A stretch of 64,000 nt of DNA, taken from Tateyamaria sp947503385 (GTDB taxonomy: Bacteria; Pseudomonadota; Alphaproteobacteria; Rhodobacterales; Rhodobacteraceae). Shown here in pieces: positions 35,508 to 44,205 of the stretch. The stretch covers positions 682,001-746,000 of the forward strand of contig NZ_JBNFZM010000001.1 of assembly GCF_051195235.1 (NCBI RefSeq), in the 5' to 3' direction. How positions within the stretch are numbered: position 1 is the stretch's first letter; the number at the start of each line of letters is the position of its first letter. Below the pieces are notes generated by a model. It was not told the DNA's origin, did not search any database, and saw only the letters and a list, made by a program, of their open reading frames with translations. A program made the translations under genes and the position numbers.

Positions 35508-35828
35508 ATGGCAACGATGGCCGTTACAGACGACACGTTCGACAGCGAAGTGAGGCAGTCCAATCTGCCGGTCGTCGTCGATTTCTGGGCAGAATGGTGC
35601 GGACCCTGCAAACAGATTGGTCCAATGCTCGAAGAGCTGTCCGACGAGATGGAAGGCAAGGTCAAGATCGTAAAGGTCGACGTAGATTCGAACCCGAACG
35701 CACCTGCCCAGATGGGGGTGCGCGGCATTCCCGCGCTGTTCATCTTCAAAGACGGCGAAGTCGTGTCGAACAGGGCTGGTGCTGCACCCAAATCCACCTT
35801 GCAAAGCTGGATCGAAGAGTCGATCTGA
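35508..35828 (+). CDS. trxA: Thioredoxin
   Basis: A 106-residue thioredoxin with the active site WCGPC (C31, C34), the preceding VVVDFWAEW strand and the cis-proline in GIPALFIF. It reduces disulfides in ribonucleotide reductase and many other proteins using thioredoxin reductase. ATG 35508 has GGAG 8 bp upstream and yields the canonical length; an upstream in-frame start would add 23 unrelated residues. It follows addA by 55 bp, a common alphaproteobacterial neighbour, and ends at a strong terminator. Confidence 0.97.
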   Translation: MATMAVTDDTFDSEVRQSNLPVVVDFWAEWCGPCKQIGPMLEELSDEMEGKVKIVKVDVDSNPNAPAQMGVRGIPALFIFKDGEVVSNRAGAAPKSTLQSWIEESI

Positions 35829-35848
35829 GCCGCTAACCGATGGTGATG

Positions 35849-35876
35849 AAAAGGCCCCCGTCGCGGGGCCTTTTTT
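35849..35876. terminator. Bidirectional terminator between trxA and the phosphotransferase gene
   Basis: AAAAGGCCCC (35849-35858) pairs with GGGGCCTTTT (35865-35874) around a 6-base loop. T-runs lie on both strands, so it can end trxA rightward; the leftward gene ends within its right edge. Confidence 0.88.
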
Positions 35877-36927
35877 ACGTTTGGGCCAAGACGTTTCGGG
35901 CCAAGGCGGCAATCGCGTCCATCCGCGCCGCCTGCCGCCAACTGCGGCGCGATGGCTGCGCCGGGATCAATCGCCAGTCATTCAGCAATTGCACATGCGG
36001 CAGGAACTGCACCGCCGGATCATCCTGACCGACCAGCGTGTACCCCTCAAAAAACGCAGCACAGGTGGCAGGTGACAGTACCGCACCGGCGGGCACAGCG
36101 TCGCCCGGCTGATGCAACTCGGCGTAATCCATCAGCAGCCTTGCAATGTCAAAACCCACTGGGGCAGTCGACAGTGGTTTGAAATCCAGACCGGTTTCAC
36201 CGTCGGGCCCCAGCAACAGATTGCGGATGTTGAAATCGCCGTGCTTGGCCGCCGAGATGGTCTGCGCACCCTCGACCGCGCGCGTGGGCAGGGCGGCACA
36301 ACAGCCGAGGAACAGATCAGGCTCCGCCACGTCTAGGTCGCCCGCGCGGACGGCCTGCGCCATTCTGCCCACATGTTCCAGCATAAAGCGTGGCTGATAG
36401 GTCCGGTGTTCCACCGGCCCCGTCCCGTGAAAGGCGGCAAGCCACGCGCCAGCGCGGCGCAACAGCGGGGCAGGCGCGCGACCTGTGGTCAGATGATCCT
36501 CCAACGTTTTGCCTTTGGCCTCGGTCATCAACACCACACTGTCACTGGCAAACAACACTTCGGGCGCATGGGCCTTGGGTTGATCACCAAGGCGCTGATG
36601 CGCGTCGCGCAACGCGGACACGGCGGCATCCAGCGGATCGGCTGCGGGGGCACGGATCACCATCTTGAGGATCAACCGGCGCGGTCCGGTCAGTCGCAAA
36701 ACAACGTGGCTGCGCGTCGGTTCATCCTTTTGCCAGATCAGCTTGGACCGAAACGCAACCGGATCAAGATCAAGCGATGGCGCAATGTCGGCCCATGCCG
36801 CCAGCGCCTGCTTTACCCGTGGATCTCGCCCGATGCCCATGACGGCACCTGACCACATCCCGCCCTCGGATTGAAGCCGCCCGCGCAAAGGCGCATATAG
36901 GCGAAGATCAGAATATGAGGCGGACAT
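35875..36927 (-). CDS. Aminoglycoside phosphotransferase-fold kinase, unknown substrate
   Basis: A 350-residue kinase-like protein. KHGDFNIRNLLLG contains the catalytic Brenner motif (HGDxxxxN) and GLDFKPLS carries the metal-binding aspartate. A small-molecule kinase role is likely, but nothing nearby indicates the substrate. The start chosen (MSASYSDLRLYAP) shares the tetranucleotide CATG with the hslV start on the other strand. A downstream ATG (MWSGAVMGIGRD) would leave room for promoters and is a real alternative. Confidence 0.75.
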   Translation of the reverse strand: MSASYSDLRLYAPLRGRLQSEGGMWSGAVMGIGRDPRVKQALAAWADIAPSLDLDPVAFRSKLIWQKDEPTRSHVVLRLTGPRRLILKMVIRAPAADPLDAAVSALRDAHQRLGDQPKAHAPEVLFASDSVVLMTEAKGKTLEDHLTTGRAPAPLLRRAGAWLAAFHGTGPVEHRTYQPRFMLEHVGRMAQAVRAGDLDVAEPDLFLGCCAALPTRAVEGAQTISAAKHGDFNIRNLLLGPDGETGLDFKPLSTAPVGFDIARLLMDYAELHQPGDAVPAGAVLSPATCAAFFEGYTLVGQDDPAVQFLPHVQLLNDWRLIPAQPSRRSWRQAARMDAIAALARNVLAQT

Positions 36928-37483
36928 GGCAAACACAGACTTTCCCGGATGGCACGGCACCACGATCATCGGCGTCAAAAAAGGCGGCACAGTCGTCATC
37001 GCGGGCGACGGGCAGGTGTCGCTGGGTCAGACCGTGATCAAGGGCACGGCCCGCAAGGTGCGCCGCCTGTCACCCGGTGGGCATGACGTCGTGGCGGGGT
37101 TTGCCGGGTCCACAGCGGATGCGTTCACCTTGTTGGAACGGCTGGAGACCAAGCTGGAAGCGACGCCCGGCCAACTGGCCCGCGCCAGCGTGGAGCTGGC
37201 CAAGGACTGGCGTACCGACAAATACCTGCAAAAGCTGGAGGCTATGCTGATTGTCACGGACGGTGCCGATATGTTCGTCATCACCGGCGCGGGCGACGTG
37301 CTGGAACCGGAACATGACGTGGCGGCGATTGGTTCGGGCGGCAACTACGCGCTGGCGGCCGCGCGCGGGATGATGGACAGCAACCGCGATGCCGAGGCGG
37401 TCGCGCGCGATGCCATGGCCATCGCCGCCGACATCTGCGTTTACACCAACGGAAACCTGACCGTCGAAACGATCAGCGCCTGA
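36926..37483 (+). CDS. hslV: ATP-dependent protease subunit HslV
   Basis: A 185-residue proteasome-beta-like threonine peptidase. An 11-residue propeptide ends at HG, exposing catalytic T12 (HG|TTIIGVKK); IAGDGQVSLGQ and AIGSGGNYALAAA are typical. With the HslU ATPase it degrades misfolded and regulatory proteins in the cytoplasm, and is commonly heat-induced. hslU is not adjacent: a leftward DM13 gene lies between them. Confidence 0.96.
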   Translation: MANTDFPGWHGTTIIGVKKGGTVVIAGDGQVSLGQTVIKGTARKVRRLSPGGHDVVAGFAGSTADAFTLLERLETKLEATPGQLARASVELAKDWRTDKYLQKLEAMLIVTDGADMFVITGAGDVLEPEHDVAAIGSGGNYALAAARGMMDSNRDAEAVARDAMAIAADICVYTNGNLTVETISA

Positions 37484-37545
37484 CGGCAATGGAAAAGACC
37501 GCCCCGGCAACAGGGTGGCCTGAAATGTCGCGTGTTAGAGACGGT

Positions 37546-37932
37546 TCAGTTCAGCTTGGCCACGCCCAGCGGCACGTTGAACTTTTCGCACCAGATCCAG
37601 ACCTCGTTGTATTGCGCGGCATCAATGCCTGCGGGCACGGCATAGCTTTGCTTGCCCGCGTTCTTGGACAATTTGCCCATGAGCGTTGCGGGGTCATAAC
37701 CATCGCGGCCCAGCGCAACCTTGGGATCGGGCGCACCATCGAACCAGAAGTCATCCAGCAGGATCACCTCGCTCATGCCGCCCTTGGTCACCACCTCGGC
37801 GCGGCCTTTGGTGACGTGGTTGCTGGCCCCGGTGAATTCCCCGATGCGGCCATGGCCACCGGCAAAGGCGGGCAGGGCGGTGGACGCCAGCAAGGCGGAC
37901 GAGGCGATCAGGAATGAGCGGCGGTTGGTCAT
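37546..37932 (-). CDS. Secreted DM13-domain protein
   Basis: A 128-residue exported protein. The N-terminus carries a twin-arginine-like signal (NRRSFLIASSALLASTALPAFA, cleaved near residue 24). The mature part matches a DM13 domain: GEFTGASNHVTKG, VILLDDFWFDGAPDPKV and a C-terminal VWIWCEKFNVPLGVAKL with the conserved cysteine. DM13 domains are proposed to act in electron transfer or redox at the cell surface, mainly from domain context. It sits antisense between hslV and hslU, with its own divergent control region. Confidence 0.82.
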   Translation of the reverse strand: MTNRRSFLIASSALLASTALPAFAGGHGRIGEFTGASNHVTKGRAEVVTKGGMSEVILLDDFWFDGAPDPKVALGRDGYDPATLMGKLSKNAGKQSYAVPAGIDAAQYNEVWIWCEKFNVPLGVAKLN

Positions 37933-38102
37933 CGGGGAATCTCCGTTGCGTGTGACGGGGCCAAGGTACGCCAGAGGTGCGACAAAAGAACCCGACCTCT
38001 CGCGCACGTGATGGTTTGCGCGCGAAATCCGGCGCTCAGGTTGCGTTTGCTGCGAATTTGCCTAGGTATCAGCGGCACATTGTAACAAAAGCGAAGCTGC
38101 CA

Positions 38103-39410
38103 GTGACTGATCTGACCCCCCGCGAGATTGTATCCGAGCTTGACCGGTTCATCATTGGACAGAAAGACGCCAAGCGCGCCGTGGCTGTGGCCCTGCGCAA
38201 CCGTTGGCGGCGCAAGCAGCTGGGCGATGATTTGCGGGACGAGGTCTATCCCAAGAATATCCTGATGATTGGCCCCACCGGCGTGGGCAAGACCGAGATC
38301 AGCCGCCGCCTTGCCAAACTGGCCCGCGCGCCGTTCCTCAAGGTCGAGGCGACCAAGTTTACCGAAGTGGGCTATGTTGGCCGCGATGTGGAACAGATCA
38401 TCCGCGATCTGGTGGACGCGGCTATCATCGACACCCGCGAGCATATGCGCGAAGACGTCAAGGCGAACGCCCACGCCGCCGCCGAGAACCGCGTGATCGA
38501 GGCTATCGCAGGCACCGACGCCCGCGACGCCACGCGCGAGATGTTCCGCAAGAAGCTCAAAAGCGGAGAGCTGGACGACACAATCATCGAACTGGAGGTG
38601 ACCGACACCTCCAGCCCGTTCCCCATGATGGACATCCCCGGCCAGCCCGGCGGCAACATGGGCATGATGAATATCGGTGATCTGCTGGGCAAAGCCATGG
38701 GCGGGCGCACTGTTAAGAAAAAGCTGACCGTCGCCCAAAGCTATGAGGTGCTGATCGGCGAAGAGGCGGACAAACTGTTGGACGATGAAACTGTGACCAA
38801 GGCCGCGCTTGAGGCGGTGCAGGAAAACGGCATCGTCTTTCTGGACGAAATCGACAAGGTCTGTGCCCGGTCGGATGCGCGCGGCGCGGATGTCAGTCGC
38901 GAGGGGGTGCAGCGCGATCTGCTGCCCCTGATCGAAGGGACAACCGTCAGCACCAAACACGGCGCAGTCAAAACCGACCACATCCTGTTCATTGCGTCTG
39001 GTGCGTTCCATATCGCAAAACCGTCGGACCTGTTGCCCGAATTGCAGGGCCGGCTGCCGATCCGGGTTGAACTGCGCGCCCTGACCGAAGAGGACTTTGT
39101 CCGTATCCTGACCGAGACGGACAATGCGCTGACCCGGCAGTACACCGCCCTCATGGCAACCGAGGCGGTCACCGTGACCTTTGACCCCGATGGCATTCAG
39201 GCGCTCGCCCGCATCGCCGCCGAGGTGAACCAAAGCGTCGAGAATATCGGCGCGCGCCGTCTGTACACCGTGCTCGAACGTGTGTTCGAGGAACTGTCGT
39301 TCACCGCCCCCGACCGCGGCGGCGAAGAGATCACGGTCGATGCCGCCTTTGTGGACATGCATCTGGGAGAATTGGTCAAATCGGCGGATGTGAGCCGCTA
39401 CGTGCTCTAG
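38103..39410 (+). CDS. hslU: HslU ATPase subunit of HslUV protease
   Basis: A 435-residue AAA+ unfoldase. Walker A is GPTGVGKT (57-64), the pore loop motif is GYVGRD, Walker B is GIVFLDEIDKV, and the C-terminal RYVL tail that docks into HslV is conserved. It unfolds substrates for HslV. The start is GTG 38103, which gives MTDLTPREIVSELDRFI as in relatives; earlier in-frame starts extend through sequence unlike the family. A weak TTGCGT/TAGGTA promoter-like pair lies at 38041-38068. Confidence 0.96.
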   Translation: MTDLTPREIVSELDRFIIGQKDAKRAVAVALRNRWRRKQLGDDLRDEVYPKNILMIGPTGVGKTEISRRLAKLARAPFLKVEATKFTEVGYVGRDVEQIIRDLVDAAIIDTREHMREDVKANAHAAAENRVIEAIAGTDARDATREMFRKKLKSGELDDTIIELEVTDTSSPFPMMDIPGQPGGNMGMMNIGDLLGKAMGGRTVKKKLTVAQSYEVLIGEEADKLLDDETVTKAALEAVQENGIVFLDEIDKVCARSDARGADVSREGVQRDLLPLIEGTTVSTKHGAVKTDHILFIASGAFHIAKPSDLLPELQGRLPIRVELRALTEEDFVRILTETDNALTRQYTALMATEAVTVTFDPDGIQALARIAAEVNQSVENIGARRLYTVLERVFEELSFTAPDRGGEEITVDAAFVDMHLGELVKSADVSRYVL

Positions 39411-39466
39411 CCTCGCGCAGACAATTGGCGTACGCCTCAGTTCAGTAATGTACTGGGACAACCGAC

Positions 39467-40567
39467 ATGCGCTGGCTTTCGCTGTTAACGATGATCCTGC
39501 TGATTGGGTGCAGCGACAGAACCGCAGCCCCCGTCGTGCCCGAAGCGCTGAACGTCGGCATCAACCGCACCGTGTTCATCGGCACAACCCGCGCCATGAA
39601 CGATGCCGGTGAATTTGGCATTGGCCGTAGCCCGTCACTGACCCTGTTGCAAAGTCAGGTGTCGATCCCGCCCGAACGTGAGGTCGGCACCGTGTCGGAC
39701 GGGTTCGACAAGCCGAAACCGGAGCGCGATTTTGCCCTTGCGTCGCTGGATCAGCACCGCAATCCACAGTCTTTTGCCGCAGCGCTCAGCCAAGAAATCA
39801 CCCGATCCTCGACCGGGCGGCGCGAGGTCACTGTGTTTGTGCACGGCTTCAACAACAGCTTTGCCGATTCGGCCTTTCGTATGGCGCAGCTGGGCCATGA
39901 CCTTGAGGTCCCCGGCGCGCTGGTCAGCTATTCCTGGCCCAGCCGCGCCAACCCGTTGGGCTACGAATACGATCAGGACAGCGCGCTGTTTGCGCGCGAC
40001 GGTCTGGCCGATTTGCTGCGCGCGGTAGAGGCGGCAGGCAATCCCGATATCCTTCTCGTTGCGCATTCCATGGGCAGCTATTTGGTGATGGAAACCCTGC
40101 GCCAACTGGAAATCGCGGAACCCGGTTGGGCGGAACGGTCGCTCAGCGGTGTGATCCTGATGTCGCCTGACCTGAACGTCGACCTGTTCCGCACCCAGAT
40201 TGCCCGGTTCCAGACGGTGCCGGACCCCTTTGTCGTTGTCGTGTCGCGTAAGGATATCGTGCTGCGCTTGTCCGCGCGGTTGCGGGGGGAACGCTCGCAA
40301 TTGGGCAATATAAACGACGCCGAAGATATCGGTGATCTGCCGGTCACGGTTCTGGATGTCTCCGCCTTTTCGGACCGACAATCCGGCAACCACTTTATCG
40401 CCGCAGGGTCGCCCGCGTTGATCCAGATCCTGAAACGCAGCGCCGATCTGGACCGCGAATTTGTGCGCGGGCGCACGGGCGCGACCCTCGTCATTCCGGG
40501 CCAGCGTCGTATCCTGACCCGCGCAACCGAGATCGAGCTTACCGCTCCGTCGCGCCGCAGCCGCTAG
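39467..40567 (+). CDS. Lipoprotein alpha/beta hydrolase (DUF900 family)
   Basis: A 366-residue protein. The N-terminal signal ends in a lipobox (LLIGC, C15), so it is probably anchored to a membrane facing the periplasm. The hydrolase core has FVHGFNNSF (oxyanion strand), the nucleophile elbow AHSMGS, and a late histidine in GNHFIAA. DUF900 members are esterase-like enzymes of unknown substrate. Its stop codon overlaps the GTG start of the MFS gene (TAGTG), so the two are translationally coupled and may act on the same compound. Confidence 0.85.
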   Translation: MRWLSLLTMILLIGCSDRTAAPVVPEALNVGINRTVFIGTTRAMNDAGEFGIGRSPSLTLLQSQVSIPPEREVGTVSDGFDKPKPERDFALASLDQHRNPQSFAAALSQEITRSSTGRREVTVFVHGFNNSFADSAFRMAQLGHDLEVPGALVSYSWPSRANPLGYEYDQDSALFARDGLADLLRAVEAAGNPDILLVAHSMGSYLVMETLRQLEIAEPGWAERSLSGVILMSPDLNVDLFRTQIARFQTVPDPFVVVVSRKDIVLRLSARLRGERSQLGNINDAEDIGDLPVTVLDVSAFSDRQSGNHFIAAGSPALIQILKRSADLDREFVRGRTGATLVIPGQRRILTRATEIELTAPSRRSR

Positions 40568-41811
40568 TGACAACGCGCCGCGTCATTGAGCCTTGGGGTC
40601 CGTTCCTCAGGCAAAACGCGCGTTGGCTTTCGGCGGGCGCGTTGCTGACCTTGCTGTCATCCTTTGGACAGACCTTTTTCATTTCGCTTTTTGCGGCCGA
40701 AGTGCAGGGCGCGTTTGACCTGTCGCACGGCGCGTGGGGCATGATCTATGCCACCGGCACGATGGCATCCGCAGCGGTGATGATCTGGGCCGGCGGGCTG
40801 ACGGATCGTTGGCGTGCCCGCAGTTTGGGTGTGATCGTTCTGGCGCTGCTGGCGCTGTCCTGCCTTGCCATGGCCGTGAACCCCTATGCCGTTCTGCTGC
40901 CCGCGATCATCTTTGCCCTGCGGCTGACCGGGCAGGGGATGACCAGCCATATCGCCGTTGTTGCAATGAGCCGCTGGTTCGTCGCCACACGGGGCCGCGC
41001 CCTGTCGATTGCAACGCTCGGGTTTTCTGTCGGAGAGGCGGTGCTGCCGATCACCTTTGTGGCGTTGCTCACCATCCTTGATTGGCGCGTCTTGTGGGTG
41101 GTTGCCGCGGGGCTAGCCTTGGGGGGTATCCCGATCCTGATGTCGCTGCTCCGGCAGGAACGCACGCCGCAATCCATGGCGCAGGAAAACCAGTCCCTCG
41201 GGATGGGCGGGCAACACTGGACGCGGGGGCAGGCGATGCGCCACCCGCTTTTTTGGTTCATGGTGCCTGCGCTGCTGGGGCCATCCGCGTTCAACACCGC
41301 ATTCTTTTTTCAGCAGGTGCATTTCGCCGGGATCAAAGGGTTGAGCCATATCGCCCTTGTGTCCCTGTTCCCGATCTACACGGTGGTGTCCATCGGCGCG
41401 ATGTTCCTGTCTGGCATCGCACTGGACCGTCTGGGCACCGCGCGGCTGATGCCGTGGTTCCAGTTGCCGCTGGTTGCGGCCTTTGTCACTTTTGCCGTGG
41501 CGGACGGGTTCTGGGTGGCGGGGCTTGGCCTTGCCTTTCTCGCGCTGACGACAGGGGCCAACAGCACCTTGCCCAATGCCTTTTGGGCCGAATTTTACGG
41601 TACGCAACACATCGGGTCGATCAAAGCGATGGCGGCGGCGGTCATGGTCCTTGGCTCGGCCATCGGGCCGGGGCTGACCGGTGTTCTGATCGACGCGGGC
41701 GTGGGGCTGGAGACGCAGTATATCGGCGTCGCAGCCTTTTTCATCTTTACATCCGTGATGATGTGGATCGGGATTTCGCGGTCCCGGAGCGCGCTACCGA
41801 CGCTTGCGTAG
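40567..41811 (+). CDS. MFS transporter
   Basis: A 414-residue protein with about 12 predicted membrane helices and the MFS loop motif between helices 2 and 3 (GGLTDRWRARSLG). It resembles monocarboxylate/OFA-like or drug-efflux carriers; substrate unknown. GTG 40567 overlaps the hydrolase stop. The 3' end overlaps the convergent Smr gene by 18 bp. Confidence 0.87.
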   Translation: MTTRRVIEPWGPFLRQNARWLSAGALLTLLSSFGQTFFISLFAAEVQGAFDLSHGAWGMIYATGTMASAAVMIWAGGLTDRWRARSLGVIVLALLALSCLAMAVNPYAVLLPAIIFALRLTGQGMTSHIAVVAMSRWFVATRGRALSIATLGFSVGEAVLPITFVALLTILDWRVLWVVAAGLALGGIPILMSLLRQERTPQSMAQENQSLGMGGQHWTRGQAMRHPLFWFMVPALLGPSAFNTAFFFQQVHFAGIKGLSHIALVSLFPIYTVVSIGAMFLSGIALDRLGTARLMPWFQLPLVAAFVTFAVADGFWVAGLGLAFLALTTGANSTLPNAFWAEFYGTQHIGSIKAMAAAVMVLGSAIGPGLTGVLIDAGVGLETQYIGVAAFFIFTSVMMWIGISRSRSALPTLA

Positions 41812-42390
41812 ATAGACGTAGTAGGCGCCGCCGCCGCCGTGGCGATTGTGCGCAGCACTTACCTGCAACACAGCCGTGGACAGGGGCGGGACCGACAACC
41901 ACTGCGGCACCTGATGACGCAACACACCCAGCCGGACGGGAATCGGCCCACCTTCGTCACGGTCCTTGCCCTTGCCCGTGACCACCAGCACCAGCCGTTT
42001 GCCCTGTGCGTGTGCCGACAGGATGAACCGCGTCAGCGCGGGGTGCGCGCGGTCCAGCGTCATACCGTGCAGGTCCAGCTTGGCTTCGGGGCGCAGCTTG
42101 CCGCGCTTCATCTGGGCAAAGGATTTCTTGTCCATCTGCACCGTGCTGCCGTGCACCTGATCCGCAACCGCCGGGGCCATGTCGATCCGTGTGGCGGGCT
42201 CGGGCCGTGGTGTGATCTGGGGCACCCGGATCGCTTCGAACGTCATCGGCGTGCGTGGCGTCGCCGGGGGTGGCGTTTCCACGAAATCCTCGGGGCTGAG
42301 CGGTTTATGTGCGTGCAACCGCTCCGTCTGGTCGGCCACTTTGCGCCACAGCGCTTCCTCGTCGGGCCGCACGCGGCGACGACGGGTCAT
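41794..42390 (-). CDS. Smr/MutS2-type domain protein
   Basis: A 198-residue protein with an N-terminal charged, proline-rich part and a C-terminal Smr domain (about 105-190): LDLHGMTLDRA, VLVVTGKGKD and SAAHNRHGGGGAYYVYLRK. Stand-alone Smr proteins are structure-specific nucleases in some bacteria, with roles in RNA or ribosome quality control proposed. It overlaps the mltA stop by 4 bp and ends the tim44-mltA-smr operon, an order conserved in alphaproteobacteria. Confidence 0.9.
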   Translation of the reverse strand: MTRRRRVRPDEEALWRKVADQTERLHAHKPLSPEDFVETPPPATPRTPMTFEAIRVPQITPRPEPATRIDMAPAVADQVHGSTVQMDKKSFAQMKRGKLRPEAKLDLHGMTLDRAHPALTRFILSAHAQGKRLVLVVTGKGKDRDEGGPIPVRLGVLRHQVPQWLSVPPLSTAVLQVSAAHNRHGGGGAYYVYLRKRR

Positions 42391-43445
42391 GACGCACCTT
42401 CGGGCAGCAGGGCATAGGCGCGCTGGATCGGCATCAACACCATCATCCGCCCCGGATCACGCAGCCGCCCCGCCCGTCGGCCCGCCTTGTCGCCGGTGCC
42501 AAAAAACACATCCGCCCGTTGCGCGCCCTTGATAGCAGAGCCGGTGTCCTGTGCGATCATCAACCGGCGCAGCGGGTCCTTGCCGTCCTTTTCGACCCAG
42601 ACCGGCGCGCCCAGCGGGACAAAGGCAGGGTCAACCGCTACCGTCCGCATGGTGGTGATCGACCGGTTCATCGCGCCCAGCGGGCCCTTGTCCGCAGGCA
42701 CTTCGCTCACCTCGCGAAAAAAGACGTAAGACGGGTTATGATATAGCAGTTCGCGCCCCGCATCCGGGTTGCGGTTTACCCAGTTCTTGATGACCTGCGC
42801 GCTGACCTGATGGGACTGGTAGGTGCCGCGCCGTACCAGTTCCTGCCCAATAGACCGATAGGGATGCCCGTTGAACCCGCCATAGCCCACGCGGATCGTC
42901 CGACCGCCGGACAGACGGATGCGGCCCGATCCCTGCACCTGTAGGAAAAACAATTCAACCGAATCGTCGACCCACGCAATCTCAAGGCCGCGCCCGTCCA
43001 TCGCATCCCCTTCGAGGATCGCCCGCCGGGTCAGCCACGGGCGGATTTTCTTGGCCTCGGGCGGCATCTTGTAGACCGGAAAGCGGTAGCGGGTGGACCG
43101 GCGCAGGCTGCCATCCAATTCAGGTTCGAAATAGCCGGTAAACAGCGCTGGCTGACCGTCTTCGATCAGAACCGGGCGAAAGAACAATTCAAAGAAGGCG
43201 CGCGCATCGGGAATGTCACCGGCCAAGGCACATAGATTGCGCCAATCGGGATCATCCATGTCACGGCAGGTGTCGCGAAAAGTGGTCAGGGCGGCGGCGT
43301 GATCATCCTCTGCCCAACCGTCGAGACTGGCAAAGTCCATGACGGTGTAGCGCAAATCGCCTTCGGCCTGCGCGGTCATCGCACAGGCCCAAGCCAAAAG
43401 CGCCGCAGCGACATGGATTACGCGTCTGTGGACACCAACAACCAA
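42387..43445 (-). CDS. mltA: Membrane-bound lytic murein transglycosylase A
   Basis: A 352-residue murein-cleaving transglycosylase. The MltA domain has FTGYFEPELDGS and EIAWVDDSVELFFLQVQGSGR, and the 3D domain has AQDTGSAIKGAQRADVFFGTG with the catalytic aspartates. It makes 1,6-anhydro muropeptides, which can feed recycling by AmgK/MurU. The start is uncertain: TTG 43445 gives a compact signal peptide (VVGVHRRVIHVAAALLAWA...), while GTG 43484 would add 13 residues. Either way the gene overlaps the tim44 stop. I see no lipobox cysteine in the expected place. Confidence 0.9.
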   Translation of the reverse strand: MVVGVHRRVIHVAAALLAWACAMTAQAEGDLRYTVMDFASLDGWAEDDHAAALTTFRDTCRDMDDPDWRNLCALAGDIPDARAFFELFFRPVLIEDGQPALFTGYFEPELDGSLRRSTRYRFPVYKMPPEAKKIRPWLTRRAILEGDAMDGRGLEIAWVDDSVELFFLQVQGSGRIRLSGGRTIRVGYGGFNGHPYRSIGQELVRRGTYQSHQVSAQVIKNWVNRNPDAGRELLYHNPSYVFFREVSEVPADKGPLGAMNRSITTMRTVAVDPAFVPLGAPVWVEKDGKDPLRRLMIAQDTGSAIKGAQRADVFFGTGDKAGRRAGRLRDPGRMMVLMPIQRAYALLPEGAS

Positions 43446-44077
43446 TTCGGGTCGTCCGCCCCCATGATGCGCGCAAAGGACCACGTGTCCTTTTGGCGTT
43501 TCACTTCCGTGAGGCTGCCTTCGATGATGTCGCCGCCATTGTCGCGGACGGCAGATGTCAGTTCAGCCACGAAACGGATCGTGATTTCGGCCTCGTTCGT
43601 GTCTTCGTCGAGCGTGGCGTTCACCAACTTCATCTCGCGCACGCCGATAAACTCTGCCTCGATGGTCAGGCCCTGATCTTCGCGGGCGGCCACGCCATCC
43701 ACGAAACTTTCATAGATGTCCTCGGCCAGAATGGGCTGAATATCCGACAGTTCGCCGTTTTCGTACCCCATGACGATCATCTCGTAGGCACCGCGCGCAC
43801 CCTGAAGGAAATCAGCCACGTGGAATGACGGCTCAAGTCGCTTCATCCCGGCCAGCGCTTCGGCGGCGTCGCTTCCTTCGTCCACGTGATCCGTGATGTC
43901 GAGGTCGGGACCGCCTTCGATCACTTCGAGATCGGGGCGCGGGCTGGGGCCGCTGTCCTGACGCGGCAACGGGGGCTGTTCAAATCCGTCACGGGTGCCA
44001 AGCACGTTTTTCAGACGCAGGATCAGAAAAACGGCAATGCCGGCAAGGACCAATAGCTGGATCAGCGGAGAGTTCAT
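43418..44077 (-). CDS. Tim44-domain membrane protein (TimA-like)
   Basis: A 219-residue protein with an N-terminal membrane helix (about 4-21), an acidic, low-complexity linker and a C-terminal Tim44-like domain (about 75-217; GAYEMIVMGYENG, LAEDIYESF, TWSFARIMGADDPNW). Bacterial homologs are relatives of mitochondrial Tim44 and are thought to work at the inner membrane, possibly in protein transport. Divergent from fxsA and secB, and first gene of the operon with mltA and smr. Confidence 0.9.
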   Translation of the reverse strand: MNSPLIQLLVLAGIAVFLILRLKNVLGTRDGFEQPPLPRQDSGPSPRPDLEVIEGGPDLDITDHVDEGSDAAEALAGMKRLEPSFHVADFLQGARGAYEMIVMGYENGELSDIQPILAEDIYESFVDGVAAREDQGLTIEAEFIGVREMKLVNATLDEDTNEAEITIRFVAELTSAVRDNGGDIIEGSLTEVKRQKDTWSFARIMGADDPNWLLVSTDA

Positions 44078-44205
44078 TCAAACCTCAATACGATATGCGC
44101 GTGCGGCGCGCGGGTGGCGATTGCCTGTCAGGGTCCTTATGTAGGTGAGGGGGTGGGCCAAGTCCACCGCGGCCCGCGCTGGGTCAGGCCGAAAGGATGT
44201 CGCAT

